Of a DNA stretch of 64,000 nt, positions 28,087-37,297 are shown one piece after another (the stretch's first letter is position 1; every line of letters starts with the position of its first letter). The position numbers and the translations under genes are program-made. The stretch is from Comamonas sp. lk (lineage in GTDB: Bacteria; Pseudomonadota; Gammaproteobacteria; Burkholderiales; Burkholderiaceae_C). A model generated the notes under the pieces. That model was not told where the DNA came from. It searched no databases and was given only the letters and a program-made list of their open reading frames with translations. The DNA lies in NCBI GenBank assembly GCA_945925985.1, contig CAMELV010000002.1:179154-243153 (forward strand), written 5' to 3'.

Positions 28087-28710
28087 TCAGGCCTCAAACC
28101 CAATCGAATAGCCCCATGCATTTAGTCTGTCCGGGATCGCATTGAAAGCCAGCGTGACCCGCTCGCCACCCAGATTCACGGGGACTTCGTGCAGCAGATA
28201 GCTTGGGAAAAGAATCAAATCGCCGGGAGCAGGGGCTGGCGCGTTCCACTTATCGGCGTTAAATGGGCCTGCCAACATACCGGCATGCGTGTTGCGAAAA
28301 GAGAACTCTGCGCCGCCAAGCGGGCGACTAAAACGGGTGATCGCCGACGCGTCACAAGGACTTAGATAAATGACACCGGATGCGAAGCAGTTGGCGTGGT
28401 TATGGAGCGACTGGCTGCCATCGCGTTGAAGGACATTGATCCAAATTTCCTTCACAAGCCAGCGCAAAGACTCCCCAAAAAGCAGCTGGCCAAAGGCCTG
28501 CAGATGAGGTCCGATCTGTGCAACCACCGCATCCAGAGCGGCGTCTTCACCCGGACCGAGGATCCGCGTGTGCGACAGCTGCGGTGACCGTGGGTTGGCC
28601 ACCGAGGCTGCCCGCGACAAGCGCTCTGCCAGGGCCAAGGCAGCCTCTGGTGAGAGTAACGCCGGCACCCTCATGACCGGCGTGGGAAACAACTCGAAGA
28701 TTTCGGCCAT
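28087..28710 (-). CDS. Putative 2OG-Fe(II) oxygenase (TIGR02466-like)
   Basis: A 207-residue protein with the double-stranded beta-helix hydroxylase pattern. It begins EIFELFPTPVMRV, typical of the TIGR02466 group. SLHNHANCFASGVIYLSP holds the first metal His region, LILFPSYLLHEVPVNLGGERVTLAFN the distal His and the 2-oxoglutarate Arg. The canonical HxD is not obvious here (HNHAN), a point to check. It would hydroxylate an unknown small molecule or protein. It starts six bases after the HupE/UreJ stop in a tight operon. No signal peptide, so cytoplasmic. Confidence 0.75.
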   Translation of the reverse strand: MAEIFELFPTPVMRVPALLSPEAALALAERLSRAASVANPRSPQLSHTRILGPGEDAALDAVVAQIGPHLQAFGQLLFGESLRWLVKEIWINVLQRDGSQSLHNHANCFASGVIYLSPCDASAITRFSRPLGGAEFSFRNTHAGMLAGPFNADKWNAPAPAPGDLILFPSYLLHEVPVNLGGERVTLAFNAIPDRLNAWGYSIGFEA

Positions 28711-28716
28711 CTTGCG

Positions 28717-29685
28717 TCAGCCCGCCACGACTTGTATGCGCGAAATGGTCCAAAACACCGACAGACTGCCAATGCCGTACAAGATCACGCGCCCGGCGGC
28801 AGTGGTCCAGATGAAACGGCGGGTAGCCAGAACCACCAGCCAGGCCAGACCAATCACCACCAATTGACCAGCCTCCACACCCACATTAAAGGTGAGCAGT
28901 GCGATGTTGGCATGCTGCTCAGGCAGTCCAATCTCTTTCAGAGCACCTGCAAAGCCCAAACCGTGTATGAGCCCAAAGGCAAATGCCACAATTCCCGGCC
29001 ATCGGCGGGTGAGGGTGTCCTTTTGACTCAAGGCTTCCGCACTCACCAGAACAATTGACAAGGCGATGACGGCCTCCACCGGCGGGGACCTCAACGTCAA
29101 TGCACCTAAGGCGCTGGCGGCGAGGGTCAGGCTGTGCGCCACCGTGAATAACGTGATGGTGAGCAAAAGTTGACGCCGAAAACCCACCAAGAACAACAGG
29201 CTGAGCACGAACAGCAAATGATCGATCCCGCCAAGAATATGCTCTATACCCAGCACAGCGTAAGTCTGTGCCACCTGCCGGGCGTCGCGGTCGTCGCGCG
29301 CAGCGCCGAACAAGCGCACTGCAGGTTGATTCTTGGTCAACGTAAAAGTGCTGCGCTGCTCCCCTTGCCAAGTAATACGCAAAATGACAGCTGAGTAGTT
29401 CTTTCCGATACCATCTACCGATAGGCTGCCCGCCAAGCCGCGTTCGCCACAGCGAACAGTTTTCGCGTCACCGACGCAACCCTCTGGCCAGACCGGTGAT
29501 AAGTCTTGCGATACCGGCGTATTTTTTCCAGGTATGCCCCAGGCCCAAACGAACTCTTTAGGAGCGACCTCCCGCATCGAAAGATCGGCCATGGTCATCT
29601 CATGGGCACAAACTCCGGCGCCAGAAACAAGCAAAATGACGGAAAGGACTGCCCGCTTGAGTAGCCGCATGCAATAGGACACCAT
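28717..29685 (-). CDS. HupE/UreJ-type membrane protein
   Basis: A 322-residue protein with a signal peptide (RLLKRAVLSVILLVSGAGVCA), an extracytoplasmic N-terminal domain of about 130 residues and a C-terminal HupE/UreJ_2 domain. HLLFVLSLLFLVGF is preceded by GIEHILGGIDHLL (conserved His/Asp), and LTLAAS, FGLIHGLGFAGAL and FNVGVEAGQLVVI complete the family pattern of roughly six helices. HupE and UreJ relatives are thought to move nickel, but this longer group is uncharacterised. ATG 29685 overlaps the preceding stop by one base (TGATG), with GGAAGAG upstream. Confidence 0.85.
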   Translation of the reverse strand: MVSYCMRLLKRAVLSVILLVSGAGVCAHEMTMADLSMREVAPKEFVWAWGIPGKNTPVSQDLSPVWPEGCVGDAKTVRCGERGLAGSLSVDGIGKNYSAVILRITWQGEQRSTFTLTKNQPAVRLFGAARDDRDARQVAQTYAVLGIEHILGGIDHLLFVLSLLFLVGFRRQLLLTITLFTVAHSLTLAASALGALTLRSPPVEAVIALSIVLVSAEALSQKDTLTRRWPGIVAFAFGLIHGLGFAGALKEIGLPEQHANIALLTFNVGVEAGQLVVIGLAWLVVLATRRFIWTTAAGRVILYGIGSLSVFWTISRIQVVAG

Positions 29686-30524
29686 CACGAGCTCTTCCCT
29701 TCATCACGAACCCGGTATTTCTTGGCGATTTCACGGATGGCGTTCTTGGTCAACTGCGAAGACGTGAACTCTTTCCAATCTGTGTAAACACGCTCCTTCA
29801 TTTCGTCGTAGTTGACCTCGCGGCCCGGGGTCAATGCGGTCAGGCGTACCGCACGGTAGCCTTCCTGGCTTTCAAGTACCACCCAAGCGCCAAGGGTTTG
29901 CTTCGCCAGTGCATCGGCAAATGCCACGCCATAAGTTTGATGCACGCTGGGCCTGGGCCTGTCCTTGAAGATACGTAGACTACTTTCGAGTTCGGGAGCC
30001 TGTTGAACATTCAGCGCTGTCACAAACTTCTTCAACTTTTCAGGCGTCGAATCACCGGCCGCCAGCACCGCTTCTTCAAAGCTAAAACGTGCAGGCTGGT
30101 CGTATTGATCTCGACGTGACTCAAACCATTGGCGCAAACCCGCATCATTAATTTTTGGCAATGCCAGCCCGGACTGTGTGGCCGTCAAGACTTTGAAGAT
30201 AACCCTATCCTTCATCGCCTGATCACCCCTGTCCATGCCGAGTGCGAGCCCCTCTCGGTACAAAACTTCGTTATCCAACCATCGGTCGGTCAGCACTTTG
30301 AGTTCAGCCGCGGTAGGCTCACGCTTCATTCCCGCCACAAACGCACCACGCGCCTCGGCGTAGGTCTCTTTAGTGATCACGATCTCCTGCGGATCACCCC
30401 GCACGGACAGCAATAAAAAATCAGCTGCAAAGATAAGCGCACCCAAGACGACGAAGTGGGTTAGCGGTTCACGTAGGGCACGCTGTAACCAAGTTGAGGG
30501 CGTCAAGTTAATTGGAGATTCCAT
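29685..30524 (-). CDS. Membrane-anchored PpiC-type peptidyl-prolyl isomerase
   Basis: A 279-residue protein with an N-terminal transmembrane anchor (THFVVLGALIFAADFLLL, about residues 22-39). Then comes a SurA/PrsA-like helical region (KRWLDNEVLYREG-type: LTDRWLDNEVLYREGLALGM) and a divergent parvulin-like domain (FEEAVLAAGDSTPEKL, GAWVVLESQEGYRAVRLTALTPGREV). It should act as a periplasmic folding factor. Similar proteins often sit beside HupE/UreJ-type membrane proteins, as here, suggesting a dedicated chaperone. It starts five bases after the preceding stop. Confidence 0.8.
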   Translation of the reverse strand: MESPINLTPSTWLQRALREPLTHFVVLGALIFAADFLLLSVRGDPQEIVITKETYAEARGAFVAGMKREPTAAELKVLTDRWLDNEVLYREGLALGMDRGDQAMKDRVIFKVLTATQSGLALPKINDAGLRQWFESRRDQYDQPARFSFEEAVLAAGDSTPEKLKKFVTALNVQQAPELESSLRIFKDRPRPSVHQTYGVAFADALAKQTLGAWVVLESQEGYRAVRLTALTPGREVNYDEMKERVYTDWKEFTSSQLTKNAIREIAKKYRVRDEGKSS

Positions 30525-30529
30525 GGCGG

Positions 30530-33184
30530 TTAATGCAAATTGGCAAGGGGTGAGACAGGCGGCGAGGACAACGGCGACGAAAGGGCGGACTGCAATGCAG
30601 ACTTGACTTGTGCCGAAAGCTTGGGATCCGTCTCCCGAACCGCTTCAGCCAGGGCCAGCAGCGGCTCAGACGCCGGGCGAAAGTCTGGGCTTGTCAACAC
30701 CAGGTCCAGCAGCGGCCCGCGCAACTGGTCCAGCATGACCCGCGGGTCGGGGTCAGGGCGCACAGCCATCCCGACCGCAAGATACTTTGCGCGCGCCACC
30801 CAGTAAGCCTCAAGCCGCGCAGTATCAGCGTCCTGTCGGGGGCCCAGCACATCCGCGACGTGCGGTGCCATCCGCTGCATGAGCATGGTTAACCGATGTC
30901 TGGGCGCCTCTTGGGGCGAGTAACTTACCCAGGGCGCCTTGTGGGTGACCACTGGACGGTCGTCCGTGTTGACGACTGCATGACGCACAAACTCCTTCAG
31001 CGCCAGCGGTCCGGCAATGATGCTGCCGAGCACCGCAAATTCATCATCCAGCTTGGCCCGTCTTAACGCTCTGGCCATAGGCGACGACATTTCGGACAAG
31101 CGGGCGCGAACCGTTTCGATCTGCCACGCAGGCTGATCGGGTCGAGAGATCAGGCCAACGACAGGTGTGTCCAGACTGTTGCTGGCCAGCACGGCCACCG
31201 CATTGGGATAAACCTCCAAAAAAGCGGCGACGATGCTGCGCAGCGTCTCGATGTCCATTTGATGCAAAGCCAGCCATTGGCAAAACAGGCCGCCGGTCTC
31301 AAGGCGGGACCTCACCGCAGAAAAGTGTTCAACGGTATAAAGACTTCCGGCACCGTTTCTGGCTGGATGAAAAAGATCGGCCACGATCACGTCGTGGCGG
31401 TCAGTCGTGGACTGAACATAACGGCGAGCATCGGCGGCAACTGTCGCTACCGGACTGGCCGACGCCGGCGCGCCTGCTTTCAAAGCGAAGATGCCGGCTG
31501 CCTCTATAACCTCAGGTAAAAGCTCGACCGCTTTAACGCTGACTCGAGGCTCGAGGGCTGCGGCGTTGGCGGTGTACCCTGTGCCGTAGCCGAGAAACAA
31601 CGCTGTTCGCGGTGACGGATGTAACAGGAGTGGCAGTTGCGACAGACGCGTCTCAACCAGGCCGCTGGCACTGCTGCCTTCCTGCACGCGGTTGTTAATG
31701 TGCAGCCGCGCTAAACCGTCGGCGTCGGCCACCACACTCACGGCAGCCATCACACCCTCGCGATAGGACAGCAAGCGCCCGCCAGCAGGCACATCAACAA
31801 AGCGAAGTGGGCCTGCAAAAACAGCGAAAACCACCAAAGCGCCGACGACCGCCCAACCCTCGGGCCGATTCCAGCTCTTGGTCGATCGAAGCCCCAAATA
31901 CCCGGCGATCAAAATCAACAAAACAGCTTTCGCACCCGCGTAGGGCACCAACAGGAGGCCGACAAGGACTGGCGCGAGCGCTGAGCCCAAATTATTGATG
32001 CCCAAGGCTGTGCCCAGCGGCATGCGGATTTGCTGGGCTTGACGACACAGCAAGGTGAACAGCGCGCCCATGGCCATGGACGGCAACAGCATAGCGGCCA
32101 TACCTGCTGCCCACTCGCCGGCAAGGGCTGCGGCTGCGCCCGGCCCCAACCAGCGGGCTGGCAGCGCGTAGCTGTGGTCTGACCACCAAAGGCTCAATCC
32201 ACCCAAAAAAATCGACCCAATCAGCGCGCCAATCGCTTGGTCAATGCGCTCTGCAGAGACGGCCACAATGACACCAGCGCGTTTTACAAGTGCGGCACCC
32301 AAGGCAGTGCCCATCAAGAAAACCGCCAGCAATATCGCGTAGGTGTACACCGTGTTTTCAGTCACTTGGCTGATAACGCGTACCGCAAGTACCTCGTAGC
32401 CTATGCCCAAAATTCCGGTCAGGAAAAGACGCAGCGCAAGCGCTTGCGGCGTAGCCAAATTTGGTGATGGATCAAGGCCCAGGGCCGGATCCGTCGCAGA
32501 GCCGGCCACGCTGGAATCTTGATTCAATTGCTCGCCCCAGATTTGCCACGCCAGCAAGGCGCAGGTCGCGTTGACCGCTGCAAAGACCAGACTGGTGCCG
32601 AACAGTCCCAGACCCGGAACAAAAATGAACACTGCCAGCAAAAGGCCCACCATTGCGCCTGCTGTATTGGCGGCGTACACACTTCCCAGCGGTTGGCTGT
32701 TACCCCGCCTTAGCAAACGCTCCATCGCTGGGAGCGTTGCGCCCATCGCCAACGTGGCAGGCAGCAAAGCGAAAAGAGGGATGAAAAAAGCAAGGGCCCA
32801 ATGCCAACCTGCCGACGGCTCAGCACCGATCCACTGGGACAAATGCGGCAAAACAAAGGGTGACACAAACGCCACCAGCAGCCCCCAGATGGCGATCAAA
32901 GCCTCAAGACCGGCATACCAGCGCCCCGGGTAAAGGCTGTGTTCCAGCCGGTGGGCCAGCAAGAAAGAGCCGGCCGAAATGCCACCAAAGAAAGCCGCCA
33001 CGACCGCGAGAACAGCGAGGATCTCGTGACCCAGTGCTAAGCCCAACTGCGCAGTCCAGACCATTTGCCAGACTAACCCGCCCGCACCAGAGGCAAACAT
33101 CAGCAGAATAGCGAGACCTGATTTAGCTCGCCCTGCCACCAGAGGCAGCTGCACCTTGGGCGTAATAGAAGGTTCTGCTGTCAA
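30530..33184 (-). CDS. Multi-transmembrane spermidine synthase-like (aminopropyltransferase-fold) protein
   Basis: A protein of about 880 residues. The first ~480 residues contain around 12 hydrophobic helices (SGLAILLMFASGAGGLVWQMV, LAVLAVVAAFFGGISAGSFLLA). The C-terminal half carries a Rossmann-like spermidine synthase domain: ALFLGYGTGYTANAAALEP, VKAVELLPEVIEAAGIF, DARRYVQSTTDRHDVIVADLFHP. SAM/decarboxylated-SAM binding is plausible, but the substrate is unknown. The start is uncertain. The frame opens at TTG 33199, which lies inside the T-tail of a terminator, so I moved it to TTG 33184; GTG 33154 is another option. It follows DUF3604 and precedes the PpiC-type gene. Confidence 0.8.
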   Translation of the reverse strand: MTAEPSITPKVQLPLVAGRAKSGLAILLMFASGAGGLVWQMVWTAQLGLALGHEILAVLAVVAAFFGGISAGSFLLAHRLEHSLYPGRWYAGLEALIAIWGLLVAFVSPFVLPHLSQWIGAEPSAGWHWALAFFIPLFALLPATLAMGATLPAMERLLRRGNSQPLGSVYAANTAGAMVGLLLAVFIFVPGLGLFGTSLVFAAVNATCALLAWQIWGEQLNQDSSVAGSATDPALGLDPSPNLATPQALALRLFLTGILGIGYEVLAVRVISQVTENTVYTYAILLAVFLMGTALGAALVKRAGVIVAVSAERIDQAIGALIGSIFLGGLSLWWSDHSYALPARWLGPGAAAALAGEWAAGMAAMLLPSMAMGALFTLLCRQAQQIRMPLGTALGINNLGSALAPVLVGLLLVPYAGAKAVLLILIAGYLGLRSTKSWNRPEGWAVVGALVVFAVFAGPLRFVDVPAGGRLLSYREGVMAAVSVVADADGLARLHINNRVQEGSSASGLVETRLSQLPLLLHPSPRTALFLGYGTGYTANAAALEPRVSVKAVELLPEVIEAAGIFALKAGAPASASPVATVAADARRYVQSTTDRHDVIVADLFHPARNGAGSLYTVEHFSAVRSRLETGGLFCQWLALHQMDIETLRSIVAAFLEVYPNAVAVLASNSLDTPVVGLISRPDQPAWQIETVRARLSEMSSPMARALRRAKLDDEFAVLGSIIAGPLALKEFVRHAVVNTDDRPVVTHKAPWVSYSPQEAPRHRLTMLMQRMAPHVADVLGPRQDADTARLEAYWVARAKYLAVGMAVRPDPDPRVMLDQLRGPLLDLVLTSPDFRPASEPLLALAEAVRETDPKLSAQVKSALQSALSSPLSSPPVSPLANLH

Positions 33185-33195
33185 CTCATGTACTT

Positions 33196-33227
33196 TCAAA
33201 AACAGAAAACCCGGCCCAAGGCCGGGT
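33196..33227 (-). terminator. Rho-independent terminator after the DUF3604 gene
   Basis: On the minus strand a GC-rich stem (CCCGGCC with GGCCGGG, three-base loop) is followed by TTTTCTGTTTTT. It lies between the DUF3604 stop and the next gene, so it should limit read-through to the downstream genes. Confidence 0.75.
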
Positions 33228-33254
33228 GTGCAAGTCCGGGCCCCGGACTTGCAC
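33228..33254. repeat. Perfect 27-bp palindrome beside the terminator
   Basis: GTGCAAGTCCGGG and its exact reverse complement flank a single C. It directly precedes the terminator hairpin in the 71-base gap after DUF3604. It could be a second terminator stem, an RNase-processing hairpin or a protein-binding site. Confidence 0.7.
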
Positions 33255-33270
33255 GTCTCACTGGCAAGCT

Positions 33271-35445
33271 TTACTTGGCGCCTACAACCTTCACTGAGTT
33301 GGTGACCTCAATGTAAACAGGGTTGCTGTAAAACCACAGGTCAGCCCATGCGGAGACGTCGTAGCTTGAGTACTTGACGCCGTTGATGGTCCGCATGTGC
33401 GCTGGACAGGCGGCTTCAGCGCAAACCACTTTGCCAGGCTGTTCAGCCAGCGTCTTGCTCGGGTCAAAATACGGCAGCAGGTCGTAGTCGTTCAGGGGGT
33501 TGCCGTTCGCATCAGTTTCATAGGGCGTAGATGCCGGCAAGTTGGTGCCGCGCAATCGGACGTACTGCGAAACCTTCACAGCCGGAATACGGTAGCTCAT
33601 GACCCGCAGACCATCGGAAGTGGCTGTCCAGTTGGTGCTGTTGAACACTTTCTTGATGCCCGCAGACGTGTTGCTGGCAGCAGCAGTGCCCTCCACGCCC
33701 GCGTATTTCGCTGTATCTGTTGGGCTCACAACGCCGGTCACATTGCCGCCAATGACATCGATGTGGTCGAGTACCGGCGCGTCGAGGGGTTGGGTGACAT
33801 TGATCTGCTTGAGCGACGGATTGGGAAAGCTATAGGGCGAGTAGTTTTTGCCCTGCGGATCGCGTACCGCGATGGCCACCACCACATCTGCGCCCGGCGC
33901 TACCACCAGTTTTTCACCCATGGTTGCACAGCCGTTGATGCGAACTTCTGCATTTTTAAGCGCCGCGTTCGCCGCCGCCTTTTCTACCAGCGCCTTGAAA
34001 GCTGACCGCGGTAAGGCTGGGTTGGCCGCGCAGGCCACGAAGGCCAAACGGTCGACCAGGTCGCCATTGACTGCAAAGCTGTTGCCCGAACGCAAACCAT
34101 CAATGATGGCTTCAGCCGACAGGTTATTGCTGCCTTTGCGAGCCATCACATAGTCTTTTGTGTATTCGCCAGGGTAGAAGTCTTGGTTAGACTCGCGCTG
34201 GTCCGGGCCGAAGGAGCCGCGGTTATGGTAATCAGAGCTGGCGAAGAACCACCAGTTACGGCCCTCACCTAACAGCGCATCCCACACGCCGCCAATCTTG
34301 GCTGCGTAAATGCCCGAGCCGCCATAGGTACCGATTCCCACGGTATCGATGCCGCCCGTGGGGTTGGCCAAAGAAGCGCCGCGGTTGGGCGAATACTCAC
34401 CCCGGGTATCTGCGGCCTGGTGGCCTGGCATGGACTCAAAACCGAAAGCAATATCAGGCGCCGTGTTGTTGAAGGCTCGCAAATGCTCGATATTGAAACC
34501 CCTGTTGCCGGTCGGGTTGTAGACGCCAGCGCGCTCCAGATGGGCGGGGACGAAATAACTCGTCTTCGGCGCTTTTTCTTTCAACCACTTGAGGCCCTCT
34601 ATCGTCTTGCGGTGTCCGAGGTCAGGCGTTGCCGTTGCGTTGGTGCCAGCAATTTTGCGTGAGGTTGTGTTGAGAGCATCCGTGCTGGTGGTGCCAGCCA
34701 CCGAGCAGTCCCACTGGTTCTCCGCGCCACGACTGGTGTCGGTATCAGAGCGGTCAAAACAGTACTCGTACTGAGCCTGCAGGTTGGCATTGCCCGCCAC
34801 ACCAGACTGAGGCCAGGGCCGTTGACCCTGCAGCACCGCCATAGACACGTGTTCGTGACCCGGCGCGTTTTGCTCCAAACCCATCCAAATTGGCTTTTGA
34901 CGTGCGCGGCTTTCATCTTCAGTCACCTTGTACTGAAATTCTTGAATCTCCTGCCAAACCCACATGCGCTTAGGCGTGGCAGTGCCATCGCCCTTGATGG
35001 CCGCCCTGCCGCCCGGCAGCGTGGATTCCCAGGATTGGTTAGGGCCTTTAAGCGCACCGGCGGGCTGACCGCCAGGGCTGCCAGCCGGGTAGGTGGACGT
35101 CGTCCATGGGCCGGTCTCGCTGGTGGTCAGTCCTAATGCGGGGGTAACCGGCTCAAACGGGTCTTCTCTCAGCGTACAGTTTCTGGCGCTGCTGCCACCG
35201 TGGTCAGCCTGTACAAACCAGTCCAGACCGAACGTTTTAACTGACTTGTCGATCAGCTTTTGCATTGAAATTTGGCCATCCGAACATGTCGAGTGGTTGT
35301 GAAAGTCGCCGGTGACATAGGCGCCAGCCGGCTTTTTGTTGGCTTTTTCAGCCGCTGATGCGATTTGCACAGTAGCAACAGAGATTAAACCGATTAAAGA
35401 AGCGACCGCAACTGTCGTGTCACGAAGGGTAAATTTTTTGCTCAT
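33271..35445 (-). CDS. Secreted DUF3604 (PHP-like) protein
   Basis: A 724-residue exported protein. A signal peptide (TTVAVASLIGLISVATVQIASA) precedes GAYVTGDFHNHSTCSDGQ, a PHP-type HxH motif that suggests a metal-dependent phosphoesterase-like active site. Later motifs include DWFVQADHGGSSARNC, FVPAHLERAG and WWFFASSDYHNRGS, which would supply further metal ligands. DUF3604 has no established function that I know of. AAGG sits upstream of ATG 35445. Together with the lipoprotein upstream and the membrane proteins downstream, it forms a minus-strand envelope cluster. A terminator follows it. Confidence 0.88.
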   Translation of the reverse strand: MSKKFTLRDTTVAVASLIGLISVATVQIASAAEKANKKPAGAYVTGDFHNHSTCSDGQISMQKLIDKSVKTFGLDWFVQADHGGSSARNCTLREDPFEPVTPALGLTTSETGPWTTSTYPAGSPGGQPAGALKGPNQSWESTLPGGRAAIKGDGTATPKRMWVWQEIQEFQYKVTEDESRARQKPIWMGLEQNAPGHEHVSMAVLQGQRPWPQSGVAGNANLQAQYEYCFDRSDTDTSRGAENQWDCSVAGTTSTDALNTTSRKIAGTNATATPDLGHRKTIEGLKWLKEKAPKTSYFVPAHLERAGVYNPTGNRGFNIEHLRAFNNTAPDIAFGFESMPGHQAADTRGEYSPNRGASLANPTGGIDTVGIGTYGGSGIYAAKIGGVWDALLGEGRNWWFFASSDYHNRGSFGPDQRESNQDFYPGEYTKDYVMARKGSNNLSAEAIIDGLRSGNSFAVNGDLVDRLAFVACAANPALPRSAFKALVEKAAANAALKNAEVRINGCATMGEKLVVAPGADVVVAIAVRDPQGKNYSPYSFPNPSLKQINVTQPLDAPVLDHIDVIGGNVTGVVSPTDTAKYAGVEGTAAASNTSAGIKKVFNSTNWTATSDGLRVMSYRIPAVKVSQYVRLRGTNLPASTPYETDANGNPLNDYDLLPYFDPSKTLAEQPGKVVCAEAACPAHMRTINGVKYSSYDVSAWADLWFYSNPVYIEVTNSVKVVGAK

Positions 35446-35478
35446 GGAAGGTGCCTTTTTGAATGCGCTGGGTGGTGG

Positions 35479-35952
35479 TCAGATCGCCGTGGTCGACGAC
35501 TGGTCACCGTAAAAATAGACGACATCAGCGATGACGATCACTTTGGTGCTGAAGTCGACAGTGGTTGTGTCGGCGTCTGAGTTGGTGAGGGTACCGGTCA
35601 GGGTGCAGATGTCATTGCTGTCGCAGCCCGTCAATCTGACATTGGTGACTGCAGCTACCGGAAATAAAGACAAATCTGGATTGGTCCCTACAGCCGTCGA
35701 GTTAGCGGTCAGCGAGGCCACCAGGTCCGCCCTGCTGAACCCACCGTCCAAATACTTCGTAGCGAACAGCGTGGGCACGGCCGTGAAATTGAGGCCGTCA
35801 CTGGTGGTCAATGCGGCGAAGGCAGTGCCAACTCGCGTGGACAAGCGGGTGGCGGCGGCTTCAAGGTCGACGGTACTGGTTCCGCCGCAGGCGCCAAGTG
35901 TCAGGAGGGCGCTCAACACGAGAGAGGATGGAAATACTCGTTTAGTGATCAT
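35479..35952 (-). CDS. Putative lipoprotein of unknown function
   Basis: A 157-residue protein. The N-terminus (TKRVFPSSLVLSALLTLGAC) is a lipoprotein signal peptide with lipobox LGAC, so Cys becomes the acylated first residue. The mature part has helices followed by strands (FTAVPTLFATKYLDGGF, TTVDFSTKVIVIADVVYFYG), faintly like an NTF2/SnoaL fold. ATG 35952 was chosen; a TTG 15 bases upstream also opens the frame. It lies 33 bases before DUF3604 on the same strand, so they share a transcript. No family recognised. Confidence 0.7.
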   Translation of the reverse strand: MITKRVFPSSLVLSALLTLGACGGTSTVDLEAAATRLSTRVGTAFAALTTSDGLNFTAVPTLFATKYLDGGFSRADLVASLTANSTAVGTNPDLSLFPVAAVTNVRLTGCDSNDICTLTGTLTNSDADTTTVDFSTKVIVIADVVYFYGDQSSTTAI

Positions 35953-36259
35953 ACTTGCGGTACTCAAGGGAGGGTTGTAGGGGGCTGCTTCGGCAAAAAT
36001 TACCGTTATCCGACTGTGAATTTATTCATTGAATGTTAAATTTTCGTGAAAACTGAAATCAATGAATTCAAGAAACAACATCAATATTTATCAATTTTGC
36101 CGCCAGGGTGATCTTGCGTGACGCTCATGCGATTCAAGACCACGGGACACCGCGAACACGCCCCCCAATGCGGCGGTTTTTATCCGATCAGCCGCTACAC
36201 TGCCAGTGACAACGATGCCGTGGCTTCACGCCCACGCCCAAACCTAGCCGCGCAGCCCC
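35953..36259. other. AT-rich divergent intergenic region
   Basis: About 307 bases between the lipoprotein gene (minus) and the potassium channel gene (plus). The stretch 36000-36110 is distinctly AT-rich compared with its surroundings and contains the candidate minus-strand promoter listed at 36033-36062. No RNA gene or repeat is evident. Confidence 0.5.
36033..36062 (-). promoter_or_regulatory. Candidate promoter for the lipoprotein-DUF3604 transcript
   Basis: On the minus strand TTGATT (36062-36057) and TAACAT (36038-36033) are 18 bases apart in an AT-rich block, 80 bases upstream of the lipoprotein ATG. The -10 matches only four of six consensus bases, so this is tentative. Confidence 0.3.
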
Positions 36260-37297
36260 TTGAAAAATATTTTCCGCCACACCCGCATGTCGGGGCTGGT
36301 TTACGGCACTGCGATCGTAGTGCTGATTCACTTGGTTGGCACGGTTGGCTATTGGTACTTGGGCCGTCCCAACGCCACCTGGATCGACAGCTTTTACATG
36401 ACCTTTATCACCGTGGCCACCATTGGCTATGGCGAAGTCATCGACCTGTCGCACCACCCCATGGGCCGCTTGTTCACGGTGTTCATCGCAGTCCTTGGCA
36501 TTGGGACCATGACTTACCTGTTTTCAACCTTTGTCGCACTGCTGCTGGAATCCGGCCTGAACGCCGCCTTGAGGAAAAAACGCATGGAAAAAGAAATTAG
36601 CAGACTCGCTGGCCACTACATCGTGTGCGGCATCGGCCGGGTTGGCAACAACGTGGCCCATGAATTACTCAAAACCAAGCGCACCATGGTCGTGATCGAA
36701 ACCGAGCGCACAATTCTGGACCCTTGGCTGGAAGAGCACCACGACGTGCTGCACCTCCATGCGGATGCGACCGATGACGATGCCCTGCGCAAAGCCGGGG
36801 TCCTGACCGCTGCCGGCGTGTTTGCGGTGACCGGCGACGACAGCCACAACCTGATGATCGCCCTCTCGGTCAAGCTGCTCAACCCAAAGGTCAGGGTCGT
36901 GGTGCGGCTGCATGACATCCGCAACACCAACAAAGCCCGCAAGGCCGGTGCCGATGAAATCGTGTCGCCCGACTTCACCGGCGGTCTGCGCATCGCCTCG
37001 GCCATGCTTCGGCCCCATGCCGTGAACCTGATGGACCGCATGCTGCACAGCGACGGCGCCTTACGGGTCGAGGAGGTGGTGGCACCGAAGAACTTTGTCA
37101 CGGCAAGCGTAGGCGCCACCGTGCCAAAGTCACGTGACTACGTGCTCATGGCAGCGCACCACCAGGGCGAGTGGGTCTTCAACCCGCCCGACGAACACCT
37201 GCTCCATGCCGGCACCGCTTTGGTGTTGATGACCAGCCCGGATGGTCGCATACGGCTTGAGCAGGCTCTGGCGCGCGAATTCAAAAAAACACCTTGA
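36260..37297 (+). CDS. Potassium channel protein with TrkA-N (RCK) domain
   Basis: A 345-residue Kch-like channel. Two transmembrane helices flank the pore: VYGTAIVVLIHLVGTVGYWYL and LFTVFIAVLGIGTMTYLFSTFVALLL. Between them the selectivity filter is TIGYG in TFITVATIGYGEVIDL. Residues ~115-235 form a TrkA-N/RCK Rossmann domain (YIVCGIGRVGNNVAHELL, GDDSHNLMIALSVKLLNP), and a TrkA-C-like end follows. It should conduct K+ across the inner membrane with nucleotide or ion gating through the RCK ring. The start is TTG 36260 or ATG 36287; neither has a ribosome-binding site. The TTG start keeps a basic N-terminus. Confidence 0.9.
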   Translation: MKNIFRHTRMSGLVYGTAIVVLIHLVGTVGYWYLGRPNATWIDSFYMTFITVATIGYGEVIDLSHHPMGRLFTVFIAVLGIGTMTYLFSTFVALLLESGLNAALRKKRMEKEISRLAGHYIVCGIGRVGNNVAHELLKTKRTMVVIETERTILDPWLEEHHDVLHLHADATDDDALRKAGVLTAAGVFAVTGDDSHNLMIALSVKLLNPKVRVVVRLHDIRNTNKARKAGADEIVSPDFTGGLRIASAMLRPHAVNLMDRMLHSDGALRVEEVVAPKNFVTASVGATVPKSRDYVLMAAHHQGEWVFNPPDEHLLHAGTALVLMTSPDGRIRLEQALAREFKKTP

